A stretch of 64,000 bases of DNA from Hydractinia symbiolongicarpus (taxonomy: Eukaryota > Cnidaria > Hydrozoa > Anthoathecata > Hydractiniidae), in assembly GCF_029227915.1 (NCBI RefSeq), contig NC_079885.1, positions 28,585,001-28,649,000 of the forward strand. Direction: 5' to 3'. Within the stretch, counting starts at the first letter, position 1. Each line of letters starts with the position of its first letter. Shown here in pieces: positions 9,250-23,802 of this stretch. The position numbers were made by a program, and so were the translations under genes. Below the pieces are notes generated by a model. It did not search any database and was not told the origin of the DNA. It worked only from the letters and a program-made list of their open reading frames with translations.

Positions 9250-12244
9250 GGGACCAATCCTAGCCGTTAAAGGGCGCTGAAGAAATAGAGACAGTTTCAA
9301 ATACTACATTTCATTGACTTTCTAACGGTATTAGTCCGTTTCAACTACAACGGTTGCGTCACATATTCGTACCAACATGTATTTAGGGATTTTTTTCCGA
9401 TATTACTAAGTTGTACTGCTTTTGGCAGTGAAACGATTGACTGTGGAACTTAATTGAAGTGATTCTGGACTGTGACCTTGTAAATGTGATAAACGAGCCA
9501 ATTGAATTCCAAGGAATAACATTCTTCCTAATTTGACATAATTGCTGCAATTCAGCGATTACACTCGTCCCAGTGGTAGCGCTTCACTTAAAAATTTAGA
9601 TAAAATAAGTCTTTTTGTACTGTGGGACCAATCCTAGCCGTTAGCGCGCTCTGAAGAAGTAGAAACATTTTCAAAAACTACATTTCAGTGACTTTCTAAC
9701 AGTGTCAATCCGCCTAAGTTACAATGGTTGCGTCACGTATTCGTACCAACATGTATTTAGTGATTTTTTTCCGATATTACTAAGTTGTACTGCTTTTCAC
9801 AGTGAAACGATTGACTGTGGAACTTAATTGAAGTGATTCTGTATTGTGACCTTATAAATGTGATAAATGAGCCAATTGGACTACAAGGAAAAATATTCTT
9901 CTTAATTTGACATGATTGCTGCAATTCAGCGATTACACTCGGCCCAATGGTAGCATTTCACTTAAAAATTTAGATAACATAAGTCATTTTTTACTGTGGG
10001 ACCAATCCTAGCCGTTAGCGCGCGCTGAAGAAATAGAGACAGTTTCAAATACTACATTTCATTGACTTTCTAACGGTATTAGTCCGTTTCAAGTACAACG
10101 GTTGCGTCACATATTCGTACCAACATGTATTTAGGGATTTTTTTCCGATATTACTAAGTTGTATTGCTTTTGACAGTGAAACGATTGACTGTGGAACTTA
10201 ATTGAAATGATTCTGTACTGTAACCTTATGAATGTGATAAATGAGCCAATTGGACTCCAAGGTATAACATTTTTCTTAATTTGACATGATTGCTGGAATT
10301 TACCGATTTCGCTGGGCGCTGTGGTAGCGCTTCACTTTAAAAATTTAGATAAAATATGTCATTTTTTACTGTGGGACCAATCCTAGCCGTTAGCGCGCGC
10401 TGAAGAAATAGAGACAGTTTCAAATACTAAATTTCATTGACTTTCTAACGGTGTCAATCCGCTTCACTTACAACGGTTGTGTCACATATTTGTACCAACA
10501 TGTATTTAGTGATTTTTTTCCGATATTACTAAGTTGTATCGCTTTTAACAGTGAAACGATTGACTGTGGGACTTAATTGAAGTGATTCTGGACTGCGACC
10601 TTATAAATGTGATAAATGAGCCAATTGGACTACAAGGAAAAACATTCTTCTTAATTTGACATGATTGCTGCAATTCAGCGATTACACTCGGCCCAATGGT
10701 AGCACTTCACTTAAAAATTTAGATAACATAAGTCATTTTTTACTGTGGGACCAATCCTAGCCGTTAGCGGGCGCTGAAGAAATAGAGACAGTTTCAAATA
10801 CTACATTTCATTGACTTTCTAACGGTATTAGTCCGTGTCAACTACAACGGTTGCGTCACATATTCGTACCAACATGTATTTAGGGATTTTTTTCCGATAT
10901 TACTAAGTTGTATTGCTTTTGACAGTGAAACGATTGACTGTGGGACTTAATTGAAGTGATTCTGGACTTTGACCTTATAAATGTGATAAATGAGCCAATT
11001 GGATTCCAAGGAATAACATTCTTCCTAATTTGACATGATTGCTGCAATTCAGCGATTACACTCGTCCCAGTGGTAGCGCTTCACTTAAAAATTTAGATAA
11101 AATAAGTCTTTTTGTACTGTGGGACCAATCCTAGCCGTTAGCGCGCTCTGAAGAAATAGAAACATTTTCAAAAACTACATTTCAGTGACTTTGTAACGTT
11201 GTCAATCCTCTTAAGTTACAATGGTTGCGTCACGTATTCGTACCAACATGTATTTAGTGATTTTTTCCCAATATTACTAAGTTCTACTGCTTTTCACAGT
11301 GAAACGATTGACTGTGGAACTTAATTGAAGTGATTCTGTACTGTGACCTTATAAATGTGATAAATGAGCCAATTGGACTACAAGGAAAAATATTCTTCTT
11401 AATTTGACATGATTGCTGCAATTCAGCGATTACACTCGGCCCAATGGTAGCACTTCACTTAAAAATTTAGATAACATAAGTCATTTTTTACTGTGGGACC
11501 AATCCTAGCCGTTAGCGCGCGCTGAAGAAATAGAGACAGTTTCAAATACTACATTTCATTGACTTTCTAACGGTATTAGTCCGTTTCAAGTACAATGGTT
11601 GCGTCACATATTCGTACCAACATGTATTTAGGGATTTTTTTCCGATATTACTAAGTTGTATTGCTTTTGACAGTGAAACGATTGATTGTGGAACTTAATT
11701 GAAGTGATTCTGTACTGTGACCTTATAAATGTGATAAATGAGCTAATTGGACTCCAAGGTATAACATTCTTCTTAATTTGACATGATTGCTGGAATTTAC
11801 CGATTTCGCTAGGCGCTGTGGTAGCGCTTCACTTTAAAAATTTAGATAAAATATGTCATTTTTTACTGTGGGACCAATCCTAGCCGTTAGCGCGCGCTGA
11901 AGAAATAGAGACAGTTTCAAATACTAAATTTCATTTACTTTTGTAACGGTGTCAATCCGCTTCACTTACAACGGTTGAGTCACATATTTGTACCAACATG
12001 TATTTAGTGATTTTTTTCCGATAATACTAAGTTGTATCGCTTTTAACAGTGAAACGATTGACTGTGGGACTTAATTGAAGTGATTCTGGACTGCGACCTT
12101 ATAAATGTAATAAATGAGCCAATTGGACTACAAGGAAAAACATTCTTCCTAATTTGACATGATTGCTGCAATTCAGCGATTACACTCGTCCCAGTGGTAG
12201 CGCTTCACTTAAAAATTTAGATAAAATAAGTCTTTTTGTACTGT
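9250..12244 (+). repeat. Higher-order repeat, 1497-bp tetramer, two copies
   Basis: Units at 9250, 9624, 9998 and 10373 recur at 10747, 11121, 11495 and 11870, each shifted by 1497 bp. Shared private variants include 'gggcgctgaag' in the first unit, gttagcgcgctctgaag and 'ttcagtgacttt' in the second, and 'gtcacatatttgtacc' in the fourth. Differences are scattered point changes. Confidence 0.8.
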
Positions 12245-15200
12245 GGGACCAATCCTAGCCGTTAGCGCGCTCTGAAGAAATAGAAACATTTTCAAAAACT
12301 ACATTTCAGTGACTTTCTAACGGTGTCAATCCGCTTAAGTTACAATGGTTGCGTCACGTATTCGTACCAACATGTATTTAGTGATTTTTTTCCGATATTA
12401 CTAAGTTGTGCTGCTTTTCACAGTGAAACGATTGACTGTGGAACTTAATTGAAGTGATTCTGTACTGTGACCTTATAAATGTGATAAATGAGCCAATTGG
12501 ACTCCAAGGAATAACATTCTTCTTAATTTGACATGATTGCTGGAATTCAGCGATTCCACTCGGCCCTATGGTAGCGCTTCACTTAAAAATTTATATAAAA
12601 TAAGTCATTTTTTACTGTGGGACCAATTCTAGCCGTTAGCGCGCGCTGAAGAAATAGAGACAGTTTCAAATACTACATTTCATTGACTTTCTAAGGGTAT
12701 TAGTCCGTTTCAACTACAACGGTTGCGTCACATATTCGTACCAACATGTACTTAGGGATTTTTTTCCGATATTACTAAGTTGTATCGCTTTTAACAGTGA
12801 AACGATTGACTGTGGGACTTAATTGAAGTGATTCTGGACTGCGACCTTATAAATGTAATAAATGAGCCAATTGGACTACAAGGAAAAACATTCTTCCTAA
12901 TTTGACATGATTGCTGCAATTCAGCGATTACACTCGTCCCAGTGGTAGCGCTTCACTTAAAAATTTAGATAAAATAAGTCTTTTTGTACTGTGGGACCAA
13001 TCCTAGCCGTTAGCGCGCTCTGAAGAAATAGAAACATTTTCAAAAACTACATTTCAGTGACTTTCTAACGGTGTCAATCCGCTTAAGTTACAATGGTTGC
13101 GTCACGTATTCGTACCAACATGTATTTAGTGATTTTTTTCCGATATTACTAAGTTGTGCTGCTTTTCACAGTGAAACGATTGACTGTGGAACTTAATTGA
13201 AGTGATTCTGTACTGTGACCTTATAAATGTGATAAATGAGCCAATTGGACTCCAAGGAATAACATTCTTCTTAATTTGACATGATTGCTGGAATTCAGCG
13301 ATTCCACTCGGCCCTATGGTAGCGCTTCACTTAAAAATTTATATAAAATAAGTCATTTTTTACTGTGGGACCAATTCTAGCCGTTAGCGCGCGCTGAAGA
13401 AATAGAGACAGTTTCAAATACTACATTTCATTGACTTTCTAAGGGTATTAGTCCGTTTCAACTACAACGGTTGCGTCACATATTCGTACCAACATGTACT
13501 TAGGGATTTTTTTCCGATATTACTAAGTTGTATTGCTTTTGACAGTGAAACGATTGACTGTGGGACTTAATTGAAGTGATTCTGGACTGTGACCTTATAA
13601 TTGTGATAAATGAGCCAATTGGATTCCAAGGAATAACATTCTTCCTAATTTGACATGATTGCTGCAATTCAGCGATTACACCCGTCCCAGTGGTAGCGCT
13701 TCACTTAAAAATTTAGATAAAATAAGTCTTTTTGTACTGTGGGACCAATCCTAGCCGTTAGCGCGCTCTGAAGAAATACAAACATTTTCAAAAACTACAT
13801 GTCGGCGACTTTCTAACGGTGTCAATCCGCTTCAGTTACAATTGTTGCGTCACGTATTCGTACCAACATGTACTTAGTGATTTTTTTACGATATTACTAA
13901 GTTTTACTGCTTTTCCCAGTGAAACGATTGACTGTGGAACTTAATTGAAGTGATTCTGTGCTGTGACCTTATAAATGTGATAAATGAGCCAATTGGACTC
14001 CAAGGTATAACATTCTTCTTAATTTGACATGATTGCCGGAATTCAGCTATTACACTCGGCCCTATCGTAGCGCTTCACTTAAAAATTTTTTATAAAATAA
14101 GTCATTTTGTACTGTGGGACCAATCCTTGCCGTTAGCGCGCGTTGAAGAAATAGAGACAGTTTTAAATACTACATTTCATTGACTTTCTCACGGTATCAG
14201 TCCATTTTAACTACAACGGTTGGGTCACATATTCGTACCAACATGTACTTAATGATTTTTTTCCGATATTACTAAGTTTGTTCGCTTTTAACAGTGAAAC
14301 GATTGACTGTGGGACTTAATTGAAGTGATTCTGTACTGTGACCTTATAAATGTGATAAATGAGCCAATTGGACTACAAGGAAAAATATTCTTCTTAATTT
14401 GACATGATTGCTGCAATTCAGCGATTACACTCGGCCCAATGGTAGCACTTCACTTAAAAATTTAGATAACATAAGTCATTTTTTACTGTGGGACCAATCC
14501 TAGCCGTTAGCGCGCGCTGAAGAAATAGAGACAGTTTCAAATACTACATTTCATTGACTTTCTAACGGTATTAGTCCGTTTCAAGTACAATGGTTGCGTC
14601 ACATATTCGTACCAACATGTATTTAGGGATTTTTTTCCGATATTACTAAGTTGTATTGCTTTTGACAGTGAAACGATTGATTGTGGAACTTAATTGAAGT
14701 GATTCTGTACTGTGACCTTATAAATGTGATAAATGAGCTAATTGGACTCCAAGGTATAACATTCTTCTTAATTTGACATGATTGCTGGAATTTACCGATT
14801 TCGCTAGGCGCTGTGGTAGCGCTTCACTTTAAAAATTTAGATAAAATATGTCATTTTTTACTGTGGGACCAATCCTAGCCGTTAGCGCGCGCTGAAGAAA
14901 TAGAGACAGTTTCAAATACTAAATTTCATTTACTTTTGTAACGGTGTCAATCCGCTTCACTTACAACGGTTGAGTCACATATTTGTACCAACATGTATTT
15001 AGTGATTTTTTTCCGATAATACTAAGTTGTATCGCTTTTAACAGTGAAACGATTGACTGTGGGACTTAATTGAAGTGATTCTGGACTGCGACCTTATAAA
15101 TGTAATAAATGAGCCAATTGGACTACAAGGAAAAACATTCTTCCTAATTTGACATGATTGCTGCAATTCAGCGATTACACTCGTCCCAGTGGTAGCGCTT

Positions 15201-16563
15201 CACTTAAAAATTTAGATAAAATAAGTCTTTTTGTACTGTGGGACCAATCCTAGCCGTTAGCGCGCTCTGAAGAAATAGAAACATTTTCAAAAACTACATT
15301 TCAGTGACTTTCTAACGGTGTCAATCCGCTTAAGTTACAATGGTTGCGTCACGTATTCGTACCAACATGTATTTAGTGATTTTTTTCCGATATTACTAAG
15401 TTGTGCTGCTTTTCACAGTGAAACGATTGACTGTGGAACTTAATTGAAGTGATTCTGTACTGTGACCTTATAAATGTGATAAATGAGCCAATTGGACTCC
15501 AAGGAATAACATTCTTCTTAATTTGACATGATTGCTGGAATTCAGCGATTCCACTCGGCCCTATGGTAGCGCTTCACTTAAAAATTTATATAAAATAAGT
15601 CATTTTTTACTGTGGGACCAATTCTAGCCGTTAGCGCGCGCTGAAGAAATAGAGACAGTTTCAAATACTACATTTCATTGACTTTCTAAGGGTATTAGTC
15701 CGTTTCAACTACAACGGTTGCGTCACATATTCGTACCAACATGTACTTAGGGATTTTTTTCCGATATTACTAAGTTGTATTGCTTTTGACAGTGAAACGA
15801 TTGACTGTGGGACTTAATTGAAGTGATTCTGGACTGTGACCTTATAATTGTGATAAATGAGCCAATGGGATTCCAAGGAATAACATTCTTCCTAATTTGA
15901 CATGATTGCTGCAATTCAGCGATTACACCCGTCCCAGTGGTAGCGCTTCACTTAAAAATTTAGATAAAATAAGTCTTTTTGTACTGTGGGACCAATCCTA
16001 GCCGTTAGCGCGCTCTGAAGAAATACAAACATTTTCAAAAACTACATGTCGGCGACTTTCTAACGGTGTCAATCCGCTTCAGTTACAATTGTTGCGTCAC
16101 GTATTCGTACCAACATGTACTTAGTGATTTTTTTACGATATTACTAAGTTTTACTGCTTTTCCCAGTGAAACGATTGACTGTGGAACTTAATTGAAGTGA
16201 TTCTGTGCTGTGACCTTATAAATGTGATAAATGAGCCAATTGGACTCCAAGGTATAACATTCTTCTTAATTTGACATGATTGCCGGAATTCAGCTATTAC
16301 ACTCGGCCCTATCGTAGCGCTTCACTTAAAAATTTTTTATAAAATAAGTCATTTTGTACTGTGGGACCAATCCTTGCCGTTAGCGCGCGTTGAAGAAATA
16401 GAGACAGTTTTAAATACTACATTTCATTGACTTTCTCACGGTATCAGTCCATTTTAACTACAACGGTTGGGTCACATATTCGTACCAACATGTACTTAAT
16501 GATTTTTTTCCGATATTACTAAGTTTGTTCGCTTTTAACAGTGAAACGATTGACTGTGGGACT
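11311..16563 (+). repeat. Higher-order repeat, 2247-bp hexamer, two copies, first enlarged
   Basis: The rare string 'gagctaattggactcc' occurs at about 11741 and 14736, 2995 bp apart, and flanking sequence matches from about 11311/14306 onward. After about 12780 the match continues at a 2247-bp shift instead (13367 pairs with 15614, 13741 with 15988, 14116 with 16363). The 748-bp difference equals the nested duplication at 12033-13528. Copy 1 therefore spans about 11311-14316 and copy 2 about 14317-16563. Rare shared strings such as 'actacatgtcggcgac' and 'ttttacgatattac' support the pairing. Confidence 0.8.
12033..13528 (+). repeat. Nested 748-bp dimer tandem duplication
   Basis: Units at 12245 and 12619 are repeated at 12993 and 13367 with a 748-bp shift. 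The two copies look identical over long stretches, including 'aaatgtaataaatgagcc', gttagcgcgctctgaag, 'gttgtgctgcttttcac' and 'gggaccaattctagcc'. The second 2247-bp hexamer copy has only one version, so this dimer duplication followed the hexamer duplication or was lost from the other copy. Confidence 0.8.
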
Positions 16564-18329
16564 TAATTGAACTGATCTTGGACTGTGACCTTGTAAATTT
16601 GATAAGTGAGACAATTGGACTGCAAGAAGTAACATTCTTCTTAATTTGACATGATTGCCGGAACTCAGCGATTACACTGGGCGCTGTGGTAGTACTTCAT
16701 TTAAAAATTTATATAAAATAAGTCATTTTTTACTGTGGGACCAATTCCAGCCGTTAGCGCGCGCTGAAGAAATGGAGACAGTTTCAAATATTACATTTCA
16801 TTGACTTTCTAACGGTATCAGTGCGTTTCAATTACAACGGTTGCGTCACATATTCGTACCAACATGTATTTAGTGATATTTTTCTGATATTATTAAGTTA
16901 TAACGCTTTTAACAGTGAAACAATTGACTGTGAGACTTAATTGAACTTATTTTGGACTGTGACCTTATAAATGTGATAAGTGAGACAATTGGACACAAGA
17001 AATAACATTCTTCTTACCTTGACATGATTGCTGGAATTTACCGATTTCACTGGGCGCTGTGGTAGCGCTTCATTTAAAAACTTAGATAAATAAGTCTTTT
17101 CTACGGTGTGACGAATCCTAGCCGTTATCGCGCTGAAGAAATAGAGACAGTTTTAGAAGATACGTTTCAATGAATTTCTAACGGTATGAGTCCGTTTGAG
17201 TTACATCGGTTGAGTCACATATTCGTCCCCACATGTATTTAGGGATATTTTTCTGATAATACTAGGTTGTATCGCTTTTAACAGTGAAACGATTGACTGT
17301 GGCACTTAATTGAATTGATTTTGGACTGTGACCTTACAAATGTGATAAGTGAGACAATTGGAACCAAGAAATATCATTCTTCCTAATTTGACATGATTGC
17401 TGGAATTTACTGATTTCACTGGCCGCTGTGGTAGGGATTCGCTTAAAAATTTAGATAATTAAGTCATTTTTTACGTTGGGACCAATCCTAGCCGTTAGCC
17501 CGCGCTGAAGAAAGAGAAACAATTTTTTTAAAAAACTACATTTCATTGACTTTCTAACGGTATCAGTCCGTTTCAATTACAACGGTTGCGTCACGTATTC
17601 GTACCAACATGTATTTAGTGTTTTTTTTCCGATATTACTAAGTTGTATTGCTTTTGAAAGTGAAACGATTGACTGTGGGACTTAATTGAAGTGATTCTGT
17701 ACTGTGACCTTATAAATGTGATAAATGAGCCAATTGGACTCCAAGGAATAACATTCTTCTTAAATTGACATGATTGCTGGAATTCAGCGATTACACTCGG
17801 CCCTATGGTAGCGCTTCACTTAAAAGTTTACACAAAATAAGTCATTTTTTACTGTGGGACCAATCCTGGCCGTTAGCACGTGCTGAATAAATAGGAACAG
17901 TTTCAAAGACTACATTTCATTGACTTTCTGGCGGTATAAATCCGTTTGAGTTACAACGGTTGCGTCACATATTCGTACCAACATGTATTTAGTGATATTT
18001 TTCTGATATTATTAAGTTATAACGCTTTTAACAGTGAAAGAATTGACTCTGGGACTTAATTGAAATAACTTTGGAATGTGACCTAATAAATGTGATAAGT
18101 GAGCCAACTGGAACCCAAGAAATAACATTCTTGTTAATTTGACATGATTGCCGCAACTCAGCGATTACACTGGGCGCTGTTTGGAGCCCTTCATTCAAAA
18201 ATTTAGATAAGTAAGTCATTTTTTTCTGTGGGACGAATCCTAGCCGTTAGCGCGCGCTGAAGAAAGAGAGACAGTTTCAAAAACTACATTTCATTGACTC
18301 TGTAACGGTATCAGTCCGTTTCAATTACA

Positions 18330-21300
18330 ACAGTTGCGTCACATATTCGTACCAACATGTATTTAGCGATATTTTTCTGATTGTACTAGGTTGCATCGCT
18401 TTCAACAGTGAAAGGATTGACTGGGGGACTTGATTGGACTGATTTTGGACTTTGACATCATAAATGTGACAAATGAGCAATTGGACCCAAGAAATATCAT
18501 TCTTCCTAATTTGACATGATTGCTACAACTTACCGATTTTGCTGGGCACTGTGGTAGCGCTTTATTTAACATTTAGATAAATAAGTCTTTTTTTACTGTG
18601 GGACTAATCCTGACCGTTAGCACGCGCTGAAGAAATAGAGACATTCCCAAAAACTACATTTCATTGACTTCTTGGCGGTATCACTCGGTTTGAGTTACAA
18701 CGGTTGCGTCGCATATTCGTACCAACATGTATTTAGTGATATTTTTCCGATATTATTGAGTTATATCGCTTTTAACAGTGAAACGATTGACTCTGGGAGT
18801 TAATTGAAGTAACTTTGGACTGTGACCTTATGAATGTGATAAGTGAGCCAACTGGACCCCAAGAAATGACATTCTTCTTAATTTGACATGATTGCCGCAA
18901 CTCAGCGATTACACTGGTCGCTGTTTGGAGCGCTTCATTTAAAAATTTAGATAAATAAGTGATTTTTTACTGTGGGACGAATCCTAGCCGTTATCGCGCG
19001 CTGAAGAAATAGAGACAGTTTTAGAAGATACGTTTCAATGAATTTCTAACGGTATGAGTCCGTTTGAAATACATCGGTTGAGTCACATATTCGTCCCCAC
19101 ATGTATTTAGGGATATTTTTCTGATAATACTAGGTTGTATCGCTTTTAACAGTGAAACGATTGACTGTGGCACTTAATTGAACTGATTTTGAACTGTGAC
19201 CTTAAAAATGTGATAAGTGAGACAATTGGAAACAAGAAATATCATCCTTCCTAATTTGACATCATTGCTGGAATTTACTGGTTTTACTGGGCGCTGTGGC
19301 AGGGATTCAATTAAAAATTTAGATAAATAAGTCATTTTTTACGTTGGGACCAATCCTAGCCGTTAGCCCGCGCTGAAGAAAGAGAAACAGTTTTAAAAAC
19401 TACATTTCATTGACTCTCTAACGATATCAGTCCGTTTTAATTACAACGGTTGCGTCACATATTCGTACCAACATGTATTTAGCGATATTTTTTTGATTTT
19501 ACTAGGTTGCATCGTTTTTAACAGTGAAAGGATTGACTGTGGGACTTAATTGAACTGATTTTGGACTTTGACCTCAAAAATGTAATAAATGAGACAATTG
19601 GACCCAAGAAATAACATTCGTCTTAATTTGACATGATTGCTGGAATTTACCGATTTCGCTAGGCGCTGTGGAAGCGCTTCATTTAAAAATTTAGATAAAT
19701 AAGTCATTTTTTACTGTGGTACAAATCCTAGCCGTTATCGCGCGCTGAAGAAATAGAGACAGTTTTAGAAAGTACATTTCAATGAATTTCTAACGGTATG
19801 AGTCCGTTTGAGTTACATCGGTTGAGTCACATATTCGTCCCCACATGTATTTAGGGATATTTTTTGATAATACTAGGTTGTATCGCTTTTAACAGTGAAA
19901 CGATTGACTGTGGCACTTAATTGAACTGATTTTGGACTGTGACCTTATAAATGTGATAAGTGAGACAATTGGAACGAAGAAATATCATTCTTCTTAATTT
20001 GACATGATTGCTGGAATTTACTGATTTCACTGGGCGCTGTGGTAGCGCTTTATTTAAAAGTTTAGATAAATAAGTCATTTTTTACTGTGGGACCAATCCT
20101 AGCCGTTAGCGCGCTGAAGAAATAGAAAAATTTTCAAAAACTACATTTCATTGACTTTCTAACGGTGTCAATCGGCTTAAGTAACAACGGTTGCGTCACG
20201 TATTCGTACCAACATGTATTTAGTGATTTTTTTCCGATATTACTCAGTTGTATTGCTTTTGACAGTGAAACGATTGACTGTGGGACTTAATTGAAGTGAT
20301 TCTGTACTGTGACCTTATAAATGTGATAAATGCCTAATGGACTCCAAGGAATAACATTCTTCTTAATTTGACATGATTGCTGGAATTCAGCTATTATACT
20401 CGGCCCTATGGTAGCGCTTAACTTAAACATTTATATAAAATAAGTCCTTTTTTACTGTGGGACCAATCCTGGCTGTTAGCACGCGCTGAATAAATAGGAA
20501 CAGTTTCAAAGACTACATTTCATTGACCTTCTGGCGGTATAAATCCGTTTCAGTTACAACGGTTGCCTCACATATTCGTACCAACATGTATTTAGCGATA
20601 TTTTTCTGATTTTTCTAGGTTGCATCGCTTTCAACAGTGAAAGGATTGACTGTGGGACTTGATTGAACTGATTTTTGACTTTGACCTCATAAATGTGACA
20701 AATGAGACAATTGGACCCAAGAAATATCATTCTTTTTAATTTGACATGATTGCTAGAATTTACCGATTTCGCTGGGCACTATGGTAGCGCTTTATTTAAA
20801 ATTTAGATGAATAAGTCTTTTTTTACTGCGGGACTAATCCTGACCGTTAGCACGCGCTGAAGAAATAGAGACATTCTCAAAAACTACATTTCATTGACTT
20901 CTTGGCGTTATCACTCCGTTTGAGTTAAAACGGTTGCGTCGCATATTCGTACCAACATGTATTTAGTGATATTTTTCCGATATTATTGAGTTATATCGCT
21001 TTTAACAGTGAAACGATTGACTCTGGGAGTTAATTGAAGTAACTTTGGAATGTGACCTTATGAATGTGATAAGTGAGCCAACTGGACCCCAAGAAATGAC
21101 ATTCTTCTTAATTTGACATGATTGCCGCAACTCAGCGATTACACTGGTCGCTGTTTGGAGCGCTTCATTTAAAAATTTAGATAAATAAGTGATTTTTTAC
21201 TGTGGGACGAATCCTAGCCGTTATCGCGCGCTGAAGAAATAGAGACAGTTTTAGAAGATACGTTTCAATGAATTTCTAACGGTATGAGTCCGTTTGAAAT

Positions 21301-21420
21301 ACATCGGTTGAGTCACATATTCGTCCCCACATGTATTTAGGGATATTTTTCTGATAATACTAGGTTGTATCGCTTTTAACAGTGAAACGATTGACTGTGG
21401 CACTTAATTGAACTGATTTT
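18330..21420 (+). repeat. Higher-order repeat, 2230-bp hexamer, partial second copy
   Basis: The segments at about 18330-19190 and 20560-21420 match at a 2230-bp shift (18600 to 20830, 18974 to 21204). Shared rare strings include 'atcgctttcaacagtgaaag', 'gacttgattg', 'taatcctgaccgttagcacg' and 'gtttgaaatacatcgg'. The match ends near 21420, where the second copy switches to 'ggactttgacctc'. The middle units (19346-20459) have no clear partner in this pair. Confidence 0.7.
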
Positions 21421-22311
21421 GGACTTTGACCTCAAAAATGTAATAAATGAGACAAGAAAAAACATTCGTCTTACTTTGACATGATTGCTGAAATTTACCG
21501 ATTTCTCTGGGCGCTGTGGTAGCGCTTTATTTATAAGTTTAGATAAATAAGTCATTTTTTACTATGGCACCAATCCTAGCCGTTAGCACGCTGAAGAAAT
21601 AGAAAAATTTTCAAAAATCTACATTTCATTGACTTTGTAACGGTGTCAATCCGCTTTAGTAACAACGGTTGCGTCACATATTCGTACCAACATGTATTTA
21701 GTGATTTTTTCCGATATTACTCAGTTGTATTGCTTTTGACAGTGAAACGATTGACTGTGGGACTTAATTGAACTGATTTTGGACTGTGACTTTATAAATG
21801 TGATAAGTGAGACAATTGGACCCAAGAAATAACATTCTTCTTAATTTGACATGATTGCTAGAATTTATCGATTTCGCTGGGCGCTGTGTTAACGCTTCAC
21901 TTTAAAAATTTAGATAAAATAAGTCATTTTTTACTGTGGGACCAATCCTAGCCGTTAGCGCGCGCTGAAGAAATAGAGACAGTTTCAAATACTACATTTC
22001 ATTGACTTTCTAACGGTGTCAATCCTTTTGACTTACAACGGTTGAGTCACATATTTGTACCAACATGTATTTAGTGATTTTTTTCCGATATTACTAAGTT
22101 GTATCGCTTTTAACAGTGAAACGATTGACTGTGGGACTTAATTGAAGTGATTCTGGACTGCCACCTTATAAATGTGATAAATGAGCCAATTGAACTACAA
22201 GGAAAAACATTCTTCTTAGTTTGACATGATTGCTGGAATTCAGCTATTACACTCGGCCATATCGTAGCGCTTCACTTAAAAATTTTTATAAAATAAGTTC
22301 TTTTTTACTGT

Positions 22312-23059
22312 GGGACCAATCCTAGCCGTTAGTGCGCGCTGAAGAAATAGAGACAGTTTCAAATACTACATTTGATTGAGTTTCTAACGGTATCAATCCG
22401 CTAAACTTACAACGGTCGCGTCACATTTTCGTACCAACATGTATTTAGTGACTCTTTTCCGATATTACTAAGTTGTATCGCTTTTGACAGTGAAACGATT
22501 GACTGTGGGTCTTAATTGAAGTGATTCTGTACTGTGACCTTATAAATGTAATAAATGAGCCAATTGGACTCCAAGGAATAACATTCTTCTTAATTTGACA
22601 TGATTGCTGGAATTCAGCGATTACACTCGGCCATATCGTAGCGCTTCACTTAAAAATTTTTATAAAATAAGTTCTTTTTTACTGTGGGACCAATCCTAGC
22701 CGTTAGTGCGCGCTGAAGAAATAGAGACAGTTTCAAATACTACATTTCATTGAGTTTCTAACGGTATCAATCCGCTAAACTTACAACGGTCGCGTCACAT
22801 TTTCGTACCAACATGTATTTAGTGAGTCTTTTCCGATATTACTAAGTTGTATCGCTTTTGACAGTGAAACGATTGACTGTGGGTCTTAATTGAAGTGATT
22901 CTGTACTGTGACCTTATAAATGTAATAAATGAGCCAATTGGACTCCAAGGAATAACATTCTTCTTAATTTGACATGATTGCTGGAATTCAGCGATTACAC
23001 TCGGCCATATCGTAGCGCTTCACTTAAAAATTTATATAAAATAAGTCATTTTTTACTGT
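22312..23059 (+). repeat. Two adjacent near-identical 374-bp monomers
   Basis: Units at 22312 and 22686 are almost identical to each other. They share 'cattgagtttctaacgg' (or gattgag), 'aatccgctaaacttac', 'acggtcgcgtcacattttcg' and the register tail 'aaataagttctttttt'. I saw only a few single-base differences, such as gtgactc versus gtgagtc. Immediate neighbours are rarely this close elsewhere, so this is a recent one-unit tandem duplication or conversion. Confidence 0.8.
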
Positions 23060-23802
23060 GGGACCAATCCTGGACGTTAGCACGCGCTGAATGAATAGGA
23101 ACAGTTTCTAAGACTACATTTCATTGACCTTCTGGCGGTATAAATCCGTTTGAGTTACAACGGTTGCGTCACATATTCGTACCAACATGTATTTAGCGAT
23201 AAAATTCGGATATTACTAGGTTGCATCGCTTTTAACAGTGTAACGATTGACTGTGGGACTTAATTGAACTTATTTTGGACTGTGATCTTATAAATGTGAT
23301 AAGTAAGACAATTGGACCAAGAAATAGCATTCTTCATACCTTGACATGATTGCTGGTATTTACCGATTTCACTGGGCGCTGTGGGAGCGCTTCATTTAAA
23401 AATTTAGATAAATAAGTGATTTTTTACGGTTGGACCAATCCTAGCCGTTAGCGCGCGCTGAAGAAAGAGAGACAGTTTTAAAAACTACATTTCAATGACT
23501 TTCTAACGGTATCAGTGCGTTTCAATTATAACGTTTGCGTCACATATTCGTACCAACATGCATTTAGCGAGATTTTTCTGATTTTACTAGGTTGCATCGC
23601 TTTTAACAGTGAAAGGATTGACTGTGGGACTTAATTGAACTGATTTTGGACTTTGACCTCATAAATGTGATAAATGAGACAATTGGACCAAAGGAATAAC
23701 ATTCTTCCTAATTTGACATGATTGCTGGAATTCAGCTATTATACTCGGCCCTATGGTAGCGCTTCACTTAAACATTTATATAAAATAAGTCTTTTTTACT
23801 GT

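Larger units (their letters stand above)
9250..16736 (+). repeat. Block 2: 374-375 bp monomers in nested higher-order repeats
   Basis: Monomer starts: 9250, 9624, 9998, 10373, 10747, 11121, 11495, 11870, 12245, 12619, 12993, 13367, 13741, 14116, 14490, 14865, 15240, 15614, 15988, 16363. Lengths are very even (373-375 bp). Marks of this block are gttagcgcgctctgaagaa, 'acatttcagtgac', 'acaatggttgcg' and 'tgtggaacttaattg'. Confidence 0.9.
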
